NCBI RefSeq assembly: GCF_013415125.1
Contig: NZ_JACCDE010000016.1
Location: 53,732 to 117,731 of the forward strand
Direction of reading: 5' to 3'
Origin: Vreelandella glaciei
GTDB lineage: Bacteria; Pseudomonadota; Gammaproteobacteria; Pseudomonadales; Halomonadaceae
Length of the DNA: 64,000 bases
Shown here: in pieces, positions 27,149 through 36,458 of the stretch
Numbering within the stretch: position 1 is the stretch's first letter
How the letters are laid out: each line of letters opens with the position of its first letter
Notes under the pieces: model-generated
What the model saw: the letters and a program-made list of their open reading frames with translations, nothing else
The model's database searches: none
What the model was told of the DNA's origin: nothing
Position numbers and translations under genes: made by a program

Positions 27149-29424
27149 TCGCGCGGAGGCATCAAATGCGCCAACTGCCACTCATCTAAACGCTGATCTA
27201 AATGCGCATGTACTTGGGCAGGGGTATCCAGCTCCATCACTTCTTTAAGCAGCTGCTGGGCATCGGTAAACGGTACTCGGCGGATTGCCGCGCGTACTTT
27301 GGGTAGGCTGGGCGCGTTCATGGATAGGCTGGTAAAGCCCATTGCCATCAGCAGTAGCGCTCCAGCCGGGTCACCGGCTAATTCACCGCATAAAGAGATG
27401 GGTTTATTAAGCCGCGTGGCGTCGTTGGCAAGTTCCAGCAGCGCGCCGAGTAGTGCTGGGTGCAGGGCATCGTACAGACTCGATACCCGTGGGTTATTGC
27501 GGTCCACCGCCAGCAAGTACTGGGTAAGATCGTTGCTGCCTACGGAGAAAAAGTCGACTCGCTTCGCCAGCGCATCCATTTGATAGATAGTGGCGGGCAC
27601 TTCAATCATCACACCGACCTGAGGTCGAATGACCGTAATGTCCTCTTCCCCTAGCTCTAAAATGGCGCGATCCAACAAACGCAGCGCCTCATCGACCTCT
27701 TCTACATTAGTGATCATCGGGAACAGCACGTAGAGGTTATCGAGATCGATAGAGGCTTTGAGCATGGCGCGCAGTTGCACCATTAACACTTCGGGGTGGT
27801 CCAGCGTTACCCGCATACCGCGCCAGCCAAGGAATGGATTAGCCTCTTCGATGGGGAAATAAGGCAGATCTTTGTCGCCACCAATATCCAGCGTACGCAT
27901 CACGACCGGTAGTGGCGCAAAGCCTTCTAACTGATCGCGATAGAGCCGGGTTTGCTCTTTTTCACCGGGGAAGCGTTCGGTAATCATAAACGGCACTTCG
28001 GTTCGGTAGAGCCCCACCCCACCGATGCGGCTTTTCAGCAGCGCAGTGGCATCGACTGCCAACCCGGTGTTCACCATCAGCGGCATGATATAGCCATCGG
28101 GCGTGGCGCTGGGCAAATCCTGTTCGTGCTCAAGCAGTTCGCTGAGCGCCTCTTCTTCGGCGATCAGACTGGCATAACGCGCAGTAAGTTCAGGCGCTGG
28201 GCGCACAAACAGTCGGCCACGGTGGCCATCCAACACCACCGGTGCACCACCTAGGCGTGGCAGCGGTAAATCCACCATGCCCAGCACTGTAGGAATACCC
28301 ATGGCGCGGGCGACAATCGCCACGTGGGACGTGCTGGAGCCGCGCACCGAGACGAGCCCTTTGAGCTTGTCGCGGGGGACTTCACCCAGCATGGCCACGC
28401 TAATTTCATCGCCGACCAGGATAGCGTTATCGGGGTAGGTTTCCGGCGTGGATGGTGTATCTTCCTGCAGATGGGCGAGCACACGGCGGCCTAGATCACG
28501 AATATCCGCCGCTCGCTCACGCAGGTAGTTATCGTCAACCCGCTCTAAATACTGTACGTGGCGTCGCACTACATCGGCGAGTGCGCCTGGGGCCCACTGC
28601 CCTTCACGAATACGCTTTTCGACTTCATCGGCCAATGCCGCTTCACCGAGCATCTGCTGATACACATCAAACAGCGCCAGCTCCTGGGCGGAGATACGGC
28701 TGGCCAAACGTTCGGCCGCCGCACGAATTTCGCTACGTGTTTTGCCAATCGCTTCTTTTAAGCGTGCAACTTCATAATCCAGGTCGCTGGGTACCAAATC
28801 AGGCACGCTGTTTAAGTCAGCAGGCGGGGTAATCACTACCGCTTCACCCATGGCCATGCCTGGCGAGGCGGCAACGCCTTTAAACATTGCCTGCCCCCCC
28901 GCAAGCGCCGGACGCATTAGGTTGCCGGTCGCCAACGCATGGGCCAATACACCTGCCAACTGAGCGGCCATGGTCACCAAAAAGGCTTCGTCTTCATCGT
29001 CGTAGCGGCGTTTTTCGGCTTGCTGAACCACCAGCACGCCCAGCATATGGCGCTGATGAATAATCGGCACCCCCAAAAAGCTGGAGTAGCGCTCTTCACC
29101 GGTGGCTTCAAAATAGCGGAATTGCGGGTGGGTCTGGGCGTCTTCGAGGTTAAGCGGCTCACTGCGCTTGGCTACTAAGCCTACTAGGCCTTCACCTAAT
29201 GGCAGTACAACGCGCCCAACGGCCTGAGTGCGCAGACCAATGGTCTCCATTAATACCAGCGACTCAAGCTCTTTGTCGTACAGGTAGAAAGAGCACACGT
29301 CGGTCTGCATTGCTTTACGAATTCGACGTACCATTGTGGACAGCGCGGCATCGAGGTTGCGCGCGCCGTTCACTTCCTGAATCACCCGGCGCAACACCTC
29401 AAGCATGGACGTTTTACTTTTCAC
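27145..29424 (-). CDS. ptsP: Nitrogen-PTS enzyme I (PEP-protein phosphotransferase)
   Basis: The EI-Ntr protein takes phosphate from phosphoenolpyruvate and passes it to NPr and EIIA-Ntr, a regulatory relay for nitrogen, potassium and envelope stress. An N-terminal GAF sensor (about 5-155) is followed by the enzyme I phospho-His domain (GSSTSHVAIVARAMGIPTV) and the PEP-binding barrel (LYRTEVPFM, MRTLDIGGDKDLPY, EVPATIYQMDAL, FFSVGSNDLTQY, CGELAGDP). I favour the GTG start at 29424: GAGG lies 9 bases upstream. ATG at 29406 (MLEVLRR) is the alternative. It follows rppH by about 70 bases, as in Pseudomonas and E. coli. Confidence 0.95.
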   Translation of the reverse strand: MKSKTSMLEVLRRVIQEVNGARNLDAALSTMVRRIRKAMQTDVCSFYLYDKELESLVLMETIGLRTQAVGRVVLPLGEGLVGLVAKRSEPLNLEDAQTHPQFRYFEATGEERYSSFLGVPIIHQRHMLGVLVVQQAEKRRYDDEDEAFLVTMAAQLAGVLAHALATGNLMRPALAGGQAMFKGVAASPGMAMGEAVVITPPADLNSVPDLVPSDLDYEVARLKEAIGKTRSEIRAAAERLASRISAQELALFDVYQQMLGEAALADEVEKRIREGQWAPGALADVVRRHVQYLERVDDNYLRERAADIRDLGRRVLAHLQEDTPSTPETYPDNAILVGDEISVAMLGEVPRDKLKGLVSVRGSSTSHVAIVARAMGIPTVLGMVDLPLPRLGGAPVVLDGHRGRLFVRPAPELTARYASLIAEEEALSELLEHEQDLPSATPDGYIMPLMVNTGLAVDATALLKSRIGGVGLYRTEVPFMITERFPGEKEQTRLYRDQLEGFAPLPVVMRTLDIGGDKDLPYFPIEEANPFLGWRGMRVTLDHPEVLMVQLRAMLKASIDLDNLYVLFPMITNVEEVDEALRLLDRAILELGEEDITVIRPQVGVMIEVPATIYQMDALAKRVDFFSVGSNDLTQYLLAVDRNNPRVSSLYDALHPALLGALLELANDATRLNKPISLCGELAGDPAGALLLMAMGFTSLSMNAPSLPKVRAAIRRVPFTDAQQLLKEVMELDTPAQVHAHLDQRLDEWQLAHLMPPRD

Positions 29425-29494
29425 TGTTATTTGCCTCGCTGAGGAATTTCTTGGCAAACTGCCGCTGCCCTACCTTGGGCAACGGCTTTTCACC

Positions 29495-29986
29495 CTAATC
29501 GTCATCCTGTGCCAGGCGCTGAGCGCGGGGAGACAATTCTCGCAACGCGCGCCGATACACCTCTCTTTTAAAAGGTACTACCTGCCCTAGCGGGTACCAG
29601 TAGCTCACCCACCGCCACCCATCAAATTCAGGTGTTGGGGTTGCCGTCATACAGATTTGGCTTTCCTGGCAACGGATTTTAAGTAAAAACCACTTTTGCT
29701 TCTGGCCTATGCAGACCGGACGCGAATGTGTGCGAATCATGCGTCGTGGCAGACGGTAGCGTAGCCAGCCCCGGGTGCAGGCAACAATATCAACATCACC
29801 GGCGGTTAAGCCGATCTCTTCGTAAAGCTCACGAAAAAGTGCTTGTTGTGGCGTCTCGCTTGCATTGATGCCCCCCTGGGGAAATTGCCACGCATTTTGT
29901 CCTACCCGACGCGCCCAAAGCAGCTGCCCCTGGCTGTTGGCAATGATAATGCCAACATTGGGGCGAAAGCCGTCAGCGTCGATCAC
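29495..29986 (-). CDS. rppH: RNA pyrophosphohydrolase
   Basis: A Nudix hydrolase that removes pyrophosphate from the 5' end of mRNA and so triggers RNase E decay. It has [20 protein letters not shown] and the Nudix box [23 protein letters not shown], then [10 protein letters not shown] and [13 protein letters not shown] choose the GTG at 29986: GAAGG is placed 8 bases upstream, and the protein then begins exactly like E. coli RppH (MIDxDG). ATG codons at 29992 and 30001 are alternatives. Length 163 residues. It is upstream of ptsP in the same direction. Confidence 0.95.
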   Translation of the reverse strand: MIDADGFRPNVGIIIANSQGQLLWARRVGQNAWQFPQGGINASETPQQALFRELYEEIGLTAGDVDIVACTRGWLRYRLPRRMIRTHSRPVCIGQKQKWFLLKIRCQESQICMTATPTPEFDGWRWVSYWYPLGQVVPFKREVYRRALRELSPRAQRLAQDDD

Positions 29987-30203
29987 GGACATCACCTTCA
30001 TAAATTTTCAGTTGTCCCCATTTTTCCACAAGGGAGACAAGCGTATCAATACAATATAACGCTAAGTGATGAATGGTTGCGGCGCGTTGGTGGGAATGAG
30101 GTGGCGACTCTGCGATAATCCGCCTCCGCTATTTGCCTAATTAGCGCCTATTTCACCACTACTATTCGCCTACTATTATCACTGACTAAAAAAGGGGAGC
30201 GCC

Positions 30204-30860
30204 GTGAGTCTGGCCATATTCGATTTGGATAATACGCTGCTATCCATCGACAGCGATCATGCCTGGGGCGAGTTTTTACTCGAACAAGGGGCTGTCGACC
30301 CGGTCGTTTACCGGGAAGCCAATGAGCGTTTTATGGCCGATTACAACGCGGGCACGCTGGATATGGCCGCCTTTTTAGAGATGGCGCTTAAGCCGCTAGC
30401 CGATAACCCCCCTGAGCAGCTTGCTGCCTGGCATCAGCAGTTTATGGTCAGCAAAATCGAGCCCAGCATTCTGCCCAAAGCGGAAGAGCTGCTGGCCCGT
30501 CACCGCACTAAAGGCGACACGCTGCTGATTATTACCGCCACTAACCGCTTTATTACCGCGCCGATTGCGGAGCGCTTGGGTGTCGATCACTTAATCGCGG
30601 TGAACCCGGAGGTCAAAGAGGGCCGCTACACGGGGCGCGTTTCGGGCATTCCCAGCTACCGCGAAGGCAAAGTCACCCGCTTAGAGCAGTGGCTTCAAGA
30701 GCAAGACTTAAGCCTGGAAGGCGCTTGGTTCTACAGCGACTCACACAATGATTTACCGCTATTAGAAATAGTCGAGCACCCTGTCGCCGTTGACCCTGAC
30801 GACACCCTACGCAACGTCGCCGAAGAGCGCCAGTGGCGAATTATGAGCTTGAGGGATTAG
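30204..30860 (+). CDS. HAD-IB phosphatase (SerB-like; possible histidinol-phosphatase)
   Basis: A 218-residue HAD subfamily IB hydrolase. Motif I is DLDNTLLSIDSD (nucleophile Asp near residue 7), motif II TATNRF, motif III around EGKVTRLEQWL and motif IV YSDSHNDLPLLE. The helical cap between motifs I and II fits phosphoserine-phosphatase-like enzymes. It starts at GTG with GGGGAG in front. The P. aeruginosa gene in the same place next to rppH-ptsP (PA0335) has been reported as a histidinol-phosphate phosphatase. The same role here is inferred from position and family only. Confidence 0.85.
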   Translation: MSLAIFDLDNTLLSIDSDHAWGEFLLEQGAVDPVVYREANERFMADYNAGTLDMAAFLEMALKPLADNPPEQLAAWHQQFMVSKIEPSILPKAEELLARHRTKGDTLLIITATNRFITAPIAERLGVDHLIAVNPEVKEGRYTGRVSGIPSYREGKVTRLEQWLQEQDLSLEGAWFYSDSHNDLPLLEIVEHPVAVDPDDTLRNVAEERQWRIMSLRD

Positions 30861-31006
30861 ATTGGTGAAGGCGCTAGGCCTCAGTACGGTAACCATTAAC
30901 GGCATGGCCTGGTGAAATTACTTCCTCTATCGATTCTGGCGTTCCATTGAAGAAATGCTTGTCTACCTGCAAAAGACCATAGTAAGACTCGCTCATTTCA
31001 TTATTT

Positions 31007-32245
31007 TCAGGATCCAGTGTCAGTCGTTTTTGCAGCCACCACCGGCTGTTGCGACTGGTTCTCTATGGGCTGATATAGACAGGAGTGATTCAATTGGAAA
31101 AGACTGGTCAGGCCCAGCAGCGCCATATTGCGCTCAATCTCGCGCTGCAAGAGATCGGCGACATGCTCCACACCGGCTTGGCCTGCGCAGGCGGCCGCGT
31201 AATTAAATGGGCGTCCGATGAAGACGAAGTCGGCCCCCAGCGCCAAGGCCTTGATGACATCGGTGCCACGCCGGAAGCCGCTGTCGATCATGATGGGGAT
31301 ATCGCTGATACGGCGTTTGACCTCGGGTAGCACCTCAAGTGGAGAGATCGTGCAGTCCAGCTGTCGAGCGCCGTGATTGGACAGGATGATGCCGTCCACG
31401 CCTGCCTGACGGGCACGTACCGCATCCTCGGGGTTCAGCACACCTTTGACGATCAATGTGTCAGGCCATAAGCGCCGCACAAGATCGAGATAATCCCAGT
31501 CAAAATGGCGACGCCCCGAGAAGTCCCGCGCGGCTTGGCGGGAGATGACGGGGGCACCCCGCTCGGCATGGTTGTTCTCGAAGTGCGGCATGCCATGTTT
31601 TAAGAGCGTGCGCAGGAAGGTATTACACAGCCAGCCGGGTCGCATCAAACCATCGACTGCCAAGCGAAGGGTTGGCTCAAGCGGGGATGAAAAACCCGAA
31701 CGGCGGAAATTGTCGGGATTGGGCGGCACCGGATAATCAAGCGTTACCACCAGTTTTTTGAAGCCTGCTCGTTTGATCCGCTCGAGCAGGGCTTCGATAC
31801 CTTCCGCTGTGCCGGGCAGGTACGCCTGGAACCAGTCGGCGCCCTCAACCTTTGCCACCTCTTCCATCGGCACTAGAGACGACCCACTCATTATCATCGG
31901 CAGATTACGTTTCGCCGCTGCGCGTGCCAGCACTAGGTCGCCTTGATAAGCCGACAGGGCGCTGATGCCCATGGGGGCGATACCGAAAGGCACGGCATAA
32001 CGCTTGCCATACAGCTCCGTTTGCAGATCAATCTGCGAGACGTTGACAAATGCCTTGGGCAAAAAGCGGTAATCATCAAAAGCGGTGAGATTAGCGCGCT
32101 GGGTTCGTCCATCCTCTGCGACATGGTCGATATAACCAAAAATAGGCCTTGGCAACTTCCGACGTGCTAAACGCTCTACATCGTGCAAATTATGGATGCT
32201 GGCGAGCTTGTTTCGAGTCCAGCGTTGTTGGAGCCAACCTTTCAC
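31007..32245 (-). CDS. FMN-dependent alpha-hydroxy-acid oxidase/dehydrogenase (LldD-like)
   Basis: A 412-residue TIM-barrel flavoenzyme. It has RKLPRPIFGYIDHVAEDG near the start, GIAPMGISALS, the FMN-binding Lys in LIVKGVLNPEDA, the catalytic His-Arg segment GIILSNHGARQLD (most members have Gly-Gly) and SGFRRGTDVIKALALGADFVFIGRPF. Family members oxidise L-lactate, glycolate or mandelate; the substrate cannot be fixed here. No lactate permease or regulator is adjacent, which argues against a standard lld operon. Confidence 0.88.
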   Translation of the reverse strand: MKGWLQQRWTRNKLASIHNLHDVERLARRKLPRPIFGYIDHVAEDGRTQRANLTAFDDYRFLPKAFVNVSQIDLQTELYGKRYAVPFGIAPMGISALSAYQGDLVLARAAAKRNLPMIMSGSSLVPMEEVAKVEGADWFQAYLPGTAEGIEALLERIKRAGFKKLVVTLDYPVPPNPDNFRRSGFSSPLEPTLRLAVDGLMRPGWLCNTFLRTLLKHGMPHFENNHAERGAPVISRQAARDFSGRRHFDWDYLDLVRRLWPDTLIVKGVLNPEDAVRARQAGVDGIILSNHGARQLDCTISPLEVLPEVKRRISDIPIMIDSGFRRGTDVIKALALGADFVFIGRPFNYAAACAGQAGVEHVADLLQREIERNMALLGLTSLFQLNHSCLYQPIENQSQQPVVAAKTTDTGS

Positions 32246-32375
32246 GCAATACTCCTAATGATTATTTTATTTTAAGCTATTTGGACAGTTAACCCGTGTT
32301 TACCAACCCACTAGGTTATTAATAAATCACTAGGTTACTAAATCACTCTCAAATACGTTAGCTCAAGCAGCCAAT

Positions 32376-32406
32376 AAAAATGGGACAGTGCCTTGGCACT
32401 GTCCCA
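32376..32406 (-). terminator. Rho-independent terminator of pckA
   Basis: A perfect 12-bp inverted repeat (TGGGACAGTGCC / GGCACTGTCCCA, 2-base loop) at 32381-32406 is followed on the minus strand by TTTTTATT, 65 bases after the pckA stop. Confidence 0.85.
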
Positions 32407-32461
32407 TGTTGACTACTTAGTCCCATTTTGACTACTTAGTCACATTCTGACTACTTAGCTC
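32405..32461. repeat. Three tandem 19-bp repeats downstream of pckA
   Basis: Units CATGTTGACTACTTAGTCC, CATTTTGACTACTTAGTCA and CATTCTGACTACTTAGCTC follow each other without gap. They fill the space between the terminator stem and the pckA stop (32471). They share the core TGACTACTTAG. No spacers, so not a CRISPR array. Confidence 0.85.
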
Positions 32462-32470
32462 AGCAGCGTC

Positions 32471-34024
32471 TTAGGTCAACTGAGGCCCAGCCTGAATGAT
32501 CGCTTCGTTAACGCCTTTAAACTTCTTGAAGTTATCGACGAATTTTGTCGCTAGCTCTTTGAGGTGGCGGTCGTAGGCATCGCGATCCTGCCACGTTTCA
32601 CGCGGGTCGAGCAGGCTGGAATCGACGCCCGGCACAGCGACCGGCACTTGCAGGTTAAGCCCATCGATATGTTTAGTGTCAATGTCGCGCAGCACCCCAG
32701 ACTGAATAGCACTGATGATGGCGCGGGTGGTCGGGATAGAGAAGCGCGAGCCGCCTTCACCGTAAGCACCACCGGTCCAGCCGGTATTGACCAAGTAAAC
32801 CTGAGCATCCTGCTTATCGACGCGCTTGATCAGCAGGTCAGCGTATTCGCGTGCAGGGCGCGGGAAGAACGGTGCACCAAAGCAGGTGGAGAAGGTGGCA
32901 GCCAGGCCTTCAGCAGAGCCCATTTCAGTGGAGCCCACTTTAGCGGTGTAACCGGACAGGAAGTGATAGGCCGCGGCTTCTTTGGAAAGAATCGACACGG
33001 GCGGCAGTACGCCAGACATATCGCAAGTCAGGAACACAATGGCATTCGGTTCACCTGCCAGATTTTCCGCTACGCGCTTTTCAACGTGCTCCAGCGGGTA
33101 CGCGGCGCGGGAGTTCTGGGTCAGGCTATCATCGGCGTAGTCGGGCTCACGACGATCATCCAACACCACGTTTTCCAGCACGGTGCCGAACTTAATAGCG
33201 TTCCAGATGACCGGCTCGTTCTTCTCGGAAAGATCGATACACTTGGCGTAGCAGCCGCCTTCCATGTTGAAGACGATACCGTCGCCCCAAGCGTGCTCGT
33301 CATCACCAATCAGGAAGCGTGCCTGGTCAGCGGAAAGCGTGGTTTTACCGGTGCCCGAGAGACCGAAGAAGAGGCAGGTTTCGCCATCTTCACCCACGTT
33401 CGCGGAGCAGTGCATGGGCAGCACGTCGGCGGCGGGTAGCAGGAAGTTTTGCACGGAGAACATGGCTTTTTTCATTTCACCGGCATAGCGCATGCCCGCA
33501 ATAAGCACTTTTTTCTCGGCGAAGTTGATGATCACGCAACCATCAGAGTTGGTGCCATCGCGAGCAGGGTCACACTCAAAGCCTGCGGCGTTGAGAATTG
33601 TCCATTCCCCTTTAACAGCCTGGTTATAAGCCAGGGGGCGCACAAACATGGTACGGCCAAACAGGTTTTGCCAAGCGGTTTCGGTGGTGACGCGCACTGG
33701 TAGGTAGTGAGCGGAATCACTGCCCACATGCAACTCAGAAACAAAATGGTCTTGGCTGACCAGATAGTCATTGACCCGAGCCCATAGGGTGTTGAACTTG
33801 TCTGCGTCGAAAGGCTGGTTAACGTTGCCCCAATCGATTTGGCTGCTGGTGGAGGACTCGTCAACGATATAACGGTCTTTCGGTGAACGCCCGGTACGCA
33901 AGCCGGTATTTACTACCAGAGCACCGTGGGCCGAGAGGCGGCCTTCGCCACGTGCCACGGCGCGCTCGATAAGTTCGGCGCTGCTGAGATTGACGTGGGC
34001 TTGGGGAGCTTGAGTCGTGGTCAT
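32471..34024 (-). CDS. pckA: Phosphoenolpyruvate carboxykinase (ATP)
   Basis: A cytoplasmic gluconeogenic enzyme that converts oxaloacetate and ATP to phosphoenolpyruvate. Length 517 residues. It has [11 protein letters not shown], the kinase P-loop [13 protein letters not shown], the metal-binding [25 protein letters not shown], and the C-terminal [18 protein letters not shown] with the adenine-binding region. A HexR-like site lies about 160 bases upstream and a strong terminator lies downstream. The pckA-hslO-hslR-yrfG/nudE order is the same as in E. coli. Confidence 0.97.
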   Translation of the reverse strand: MTTTQAPQAHVNLSSAELIERAVARGEGRLSAHGALVVNTGLRTGRSPKDRYIVDESSTSSQIDWGNVNQPFDADKFNTLWARVNDYLVSQDHFVSELHVGSDSAHYLPVRVTTETAWQNLFGRTMFVRPLAYNQAVKGEWTILNAAGFECDPARDGTNSDGCVIINFAEKKVLIAGMRYAGEMKKAMFSVQNFLLPAADVLPMHCSANVGEDGETCLFFGLSGTGKTTLSADQARFLIGDDEHAWGDGIVFNMEGGCYAKCIDLSEKNEPVIWNAIKFGTVLENVVLDDRREPDYADDSLTQNSRAAYPLEHVEKRVAENLAGEPNAIVFLTCDMSGVLPPVSILSKEAAAYHFLSGYTAKVGSTEMGSAEGLAATFSTCFGAPFFPRPAREYADLLIKRVDKQDAQVYLVNTGWTGGAYGEGGSRFSIPTTRAIISAIQSGVLRDIDTKHIDGLNLQVPVAVPGVDSSLLDPRETWQDRDAYDRHLKELATKFVDNFKKFKGVNEAIIQAGPQLT

Positions 34025-34334
34025 GTCGATTCCTGGGCCTTGAGGCCGTTATATCTCGTTACCGGGCGTCACCGACGCCTTAAATGTCATCCCAGTCCTG
34101 CTAAATCGGCTGGGCACGCTGAAGTCCGGCGCATTATGGCAAAAAGAAAGCCCCCAGGAAACGGGGACTAAGACCAAATATCTTGTAGTTAAACTACTAC
34201 AAAGACACTACATTTTGTGCTGCAGCGCAGTAAAAATTAAAACAGTCGTTTGCAATAATGGCCAAATTCATTGGTTCTACTGGCTCGCTTAGCGACACTT
34301 AAAAACGCCCGACTGTACAGCTGCGACTACATAC
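34025..34334. other. Intergenic region upstream of pckA
   Basis: About 310 bases between hslO and pckA. It should hold the pckA promoter. It contains the HexR-like site at 34184-34198. A second, partial copy of its half-site (ACACTACA) lies about 10 bases further upstream. No gene is supported. Confidence 0.5.
34184..34198. promoter_or_regulatory. Putative HexR operator upstream of pckA
   Basis: TGTAGTTAAACTACT matches 14 of 15 positions of the HexR consensus TGTARTWWWAYTACA as I recall it from comparative studies of gammaproteobacteria, where pckA is a regulon member. HexR (RpiR family) responds to 2-keto-3-deoxy-6-phosphogluconate, represses sugar catabolism genes and activates gluconeogenic ones. 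Its position about 160 bases ahead of the start codon would suit activation. Confidence 0.6.
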
Positions 34335-35210
34335 CTAGTGAATTGTGGGCGATGGGGCTTCGGGGTCGTCTAACAAAGTTTCAATATCCGCCGCCGTGTA
34401 GTGATATTTCGTATGGCAAAAGTGGCATTGGGTGTCGATAGCGCCCTGTTCGTGAAGAATATCTCGCAGTTCTTCCTTGCCTAGCGTGTGCAGTGCATGG
34501 CTCATTCGTTCGCGGGAGCAGGTGCAGCCAAAGCGCAGGGCTTTGGGTTCAAAAACGCGCACGGTTTCTTCATGGTAAAGGCGGTGCAGCACTTCGCGCT
34601 GCTCAAGCCCGAGCAGTTCTTCTGTTTTAATCGTATCGGCTAACTGCACGCTGCGGTCCCAGGCATCAACATCCTGGTTTTGTGACTCTGCGGGGAGGCG
34701 TTGGAGCAACAACCCACCTGCGCGCTTCTCATCCGCCGCTAACCATAGGCGGGTTGGCAGCTGCTCGGATTGCGTAAAGTAGGCTTCCAGGCAGCCCCCT
34801 AGCGTCTCCTGATCCAGCGCGACAATACCTTGATAGCGATGGCCTTCACGGGGGTCGAGGGTGATGACGATTTGGCCCTCACCGACCAGTTCACGGAAAG
34901 AGGCATGCTCGCTAGGCAGGTCGGCGTCTTCCGCGATACGGGCAATCGCCCGCAATTCACCACCGGGGTTGGATTCGGCCATTAGTAATGACAGAACGCC
35001 GCGGCCGCGCACTTCGATGCTTAGCGTGCCATCCAGCTTAACGGTATCGGTGAGCAGCGCCACGGCAGCTAACAGCTCGCCCAGTAGCTCATTGACCGCG
35101 GGTGGGTAGGCGTGGCGATCCAACACTTCGTGATAGGCGGCCGCTAGGGTGACGATCTCGCCGCGGACATTGGTGTGATCGAACATAAAACGTTGAATTT
35201 GATCGGACAT
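34335..35210 (-). CDS. hslO: Redox-regulated chaperone Hsp33
   Basis: A cytoplasmic holdase chaperone activated by oxidative unfolding. It is 291 residues, with a typical N-terminal core ([29 protein letters not shown]-like region) and the C-terminal zinc switch. The four cysteines are visible: C229-x-C231 (GCTCSRERM) and C262-x2-C265 ([10 protein letters not shown]). The gene lies 98 bases downstream of hslR, as in E. coli. Confidence 0.95.
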   Translation of the reverse strand: MSDQIQRFMFDHTNVRGEIVTLAAAYHEVLDRHAYPPAVNELLGELLAAVALLTDTVKLDGTLSIEVRGRGVLSLLMAESNPGGELRAIARIAEDADLPSEHASFRELVGEGQIVITLDPREGHRYQGIVALDQETLGGCLEAYFTQSEQLPTRLWLAADEKRAGGLLLQRLPAESQNQDVDAWDRSVQLADTIKTEELLGLEQREVLHRLYHEETVRVFEPKALRFGCTCSRERMSHALHTLGKEELRDILHEQGAIDTQCHFCHTKYHYTAADIETLLDDPEAPSPTIH

Positions 35211-35308
35211 AATTTGGCAACCTACTATAAAGGACGGCGGGTGTTTAGCTGCGACTCATCTTTAACTGGGCTATTGGTGCTGCTGCACTGAGTGAATAGC
35301 CGTGTGGG

Positions 35309-35698
35309 CTACTCACCCTGATTGCGTTGGAAGCGCTGAATATCGCGGCGCTGCTTTTTATCAGGACGTTTGAGCGGATGCTGCATCGCCTCGTTAGTGA
35401 GACGCCTTGCTTCGGCTTCCTTGGCACGACGCTGCACACTTGCGTCTGTTTCTGCATAGAGCGTGCGCGCTTCTGGCGCACCGCGCCGTTGATCCGAAAG
35501 CGATATCACCTCTACCTCTAAGACCTCCCAGCCCTGGGGCACCCGAATAAGCGCACCTAACTCGACCTGCTTGCTGGTTTTAGCGCGGCCGCCGTCGTAG
35601 TGAACCTTGCCACCTTCAATGGCTTTTTTAGCCAGCGCGCGGGTCTTAAAGAAACGCGCTGCCCAGAGCCATTTATCTAAGCGTACGCTCTCGCTCAT
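35309..35698 (-). CDS. hslR: S4-domain RNA-binding heat-shock protein Hsp15
   Basis: A small 129-residue protein with an S4 domain in the first 60 residues (VRLDKWLWAARFFKTRALAKKAIEGGKVHYDG) and a basic C-terminal helix rich in Arg/Lys (KRPDKKQRRDIQRF). E. coli Hsp15 rescues stalled 50S subunits carrying nascent chains with tRNA. Its start overlaps the yrfG stop (TAATG), showing co-translation. Confidence 0.94.
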   Translation of the reverse strand: MSESVRLDKWLWAARFFKTRALAKKAIEGGKVHYDGGRAKTSKQVELGALIRVPQGWEVLEVEVISLSDQRRGAPEARTLYAETDASVQRRAKEAEARRLTNEAMQHPLKRPDKKQRRDIQRFQRNQGE

Positions 35699-36387
35699 TA
35701 ACGCTCTCCTTGCGATTCTGACAGCTGTTCCGGCAGTTGTTCGGGAAACAGATGAGCGAACCGATCCAGGGCTATAAACTCCTGTAGCTCTTTTTCAGGC
35801 CGCTGGCTGTCAGGTTGTTTAATGCCCAGCAAATGCTTAATGCCAAACTCACGAGCACTTTCCAGCACGCGGGCATTGTCATCAATAAATAGTGTTCGTG
35901 CCGGGTCAAAAGGCTCGATTTCCTGCAACGCAAACCAGAACGCCTGTTCCTCTTTAGCAGCCCCCACGTCCTCGGAAGAGACGATAGCATCCAGGTAGCT
36001 TTCCAGGCCGGTGAGGGGCAGTTTCAAGGCAAGACTGGCGCGATCAGCGTTGGTGGCAAGCACCACCCGTGGGTGTGCTAGTTTAAGCCATTTGAGGAAA
36101 TCCAGTGCGTCGCTGCGCAAGCCTATCAGATGTTGCACTTCCCGCTTCAGGGCAACGATATCTACCCCTAATTCGCGGCTCCAGTACGCTAGGCTGTACC
36201 AGTTTAAAGTGCCCTGCTCGCCGATAATACGCGCGCGCAGCGCTTCCTGGGAGGCTTCATCCAACTGGTGCAATTCGCGGTAACGTCGCGGTAAATGATC
36301 CAGCCAAAAGTGGCTGTCGAAATGTAAATCCAGCAGCGTGCCATCCATATCAAGGAGGACAGTGTCTATCTCGCGCCAATCAATCAT
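35698..36387 (-). CDS. yrfG: HAD hydrolase, GMP/IMP nucleotidase (YrfG-like)
   Basis: A 229-residue HAD phosphatase. Motif I LLDMDGTLLDLHFD is followed by the conserved SHFWLDHLPRRY typical of YrfG; motif II VLATNAD and motif IV LFIDDNARVLESAREFG are present. The E. coli homologue hydrolyses purine nucleotides GMP and IMP. ATG at 36387 is chosen, with GGAG just ahead and MIDWREIDTVLLDMDG matching the family; the frame is open 21 codons further. It is divergent from nudE with about 70 bases between starts. The igaA gene found between them in E. coli is absent. Confidence 0.9.
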   Translation of the reverse strand: MIDWREIDTVLLDMDGTLLDLHFDSHFWLDHLPRRYRELHQLDEASQEALRARIIGEQGTLNWYSLAYWSRELGVDIVALKREVQHLIGLRSDALDFLKWLKLAHPRVVLATNADRASLALKLPLTGLESYLDAIVSSEDVGAAKEEQAFWFALQEIEPFDPARTLFIDDNARVLESAREFGIKHLLGIKQPDSQRPEKELQEFIALDRFAHLFPEQLPEQLSESQGER

Positions 36388-36458
36388 TGCCGCTCCAGTC
36401 ACGTTAGGAGTAAGCGTGCTATTGTAGCTTAACCGCCTTTTACCAGCCATGGAGGCAC

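Noticed and set aside
32564..33439. A 291-codon plus-strand frame opposite pckA
   Set aside because: Lies fully antisense to a complete pckA; long antisense frames are common in GC-rich genes and the product has no family features.
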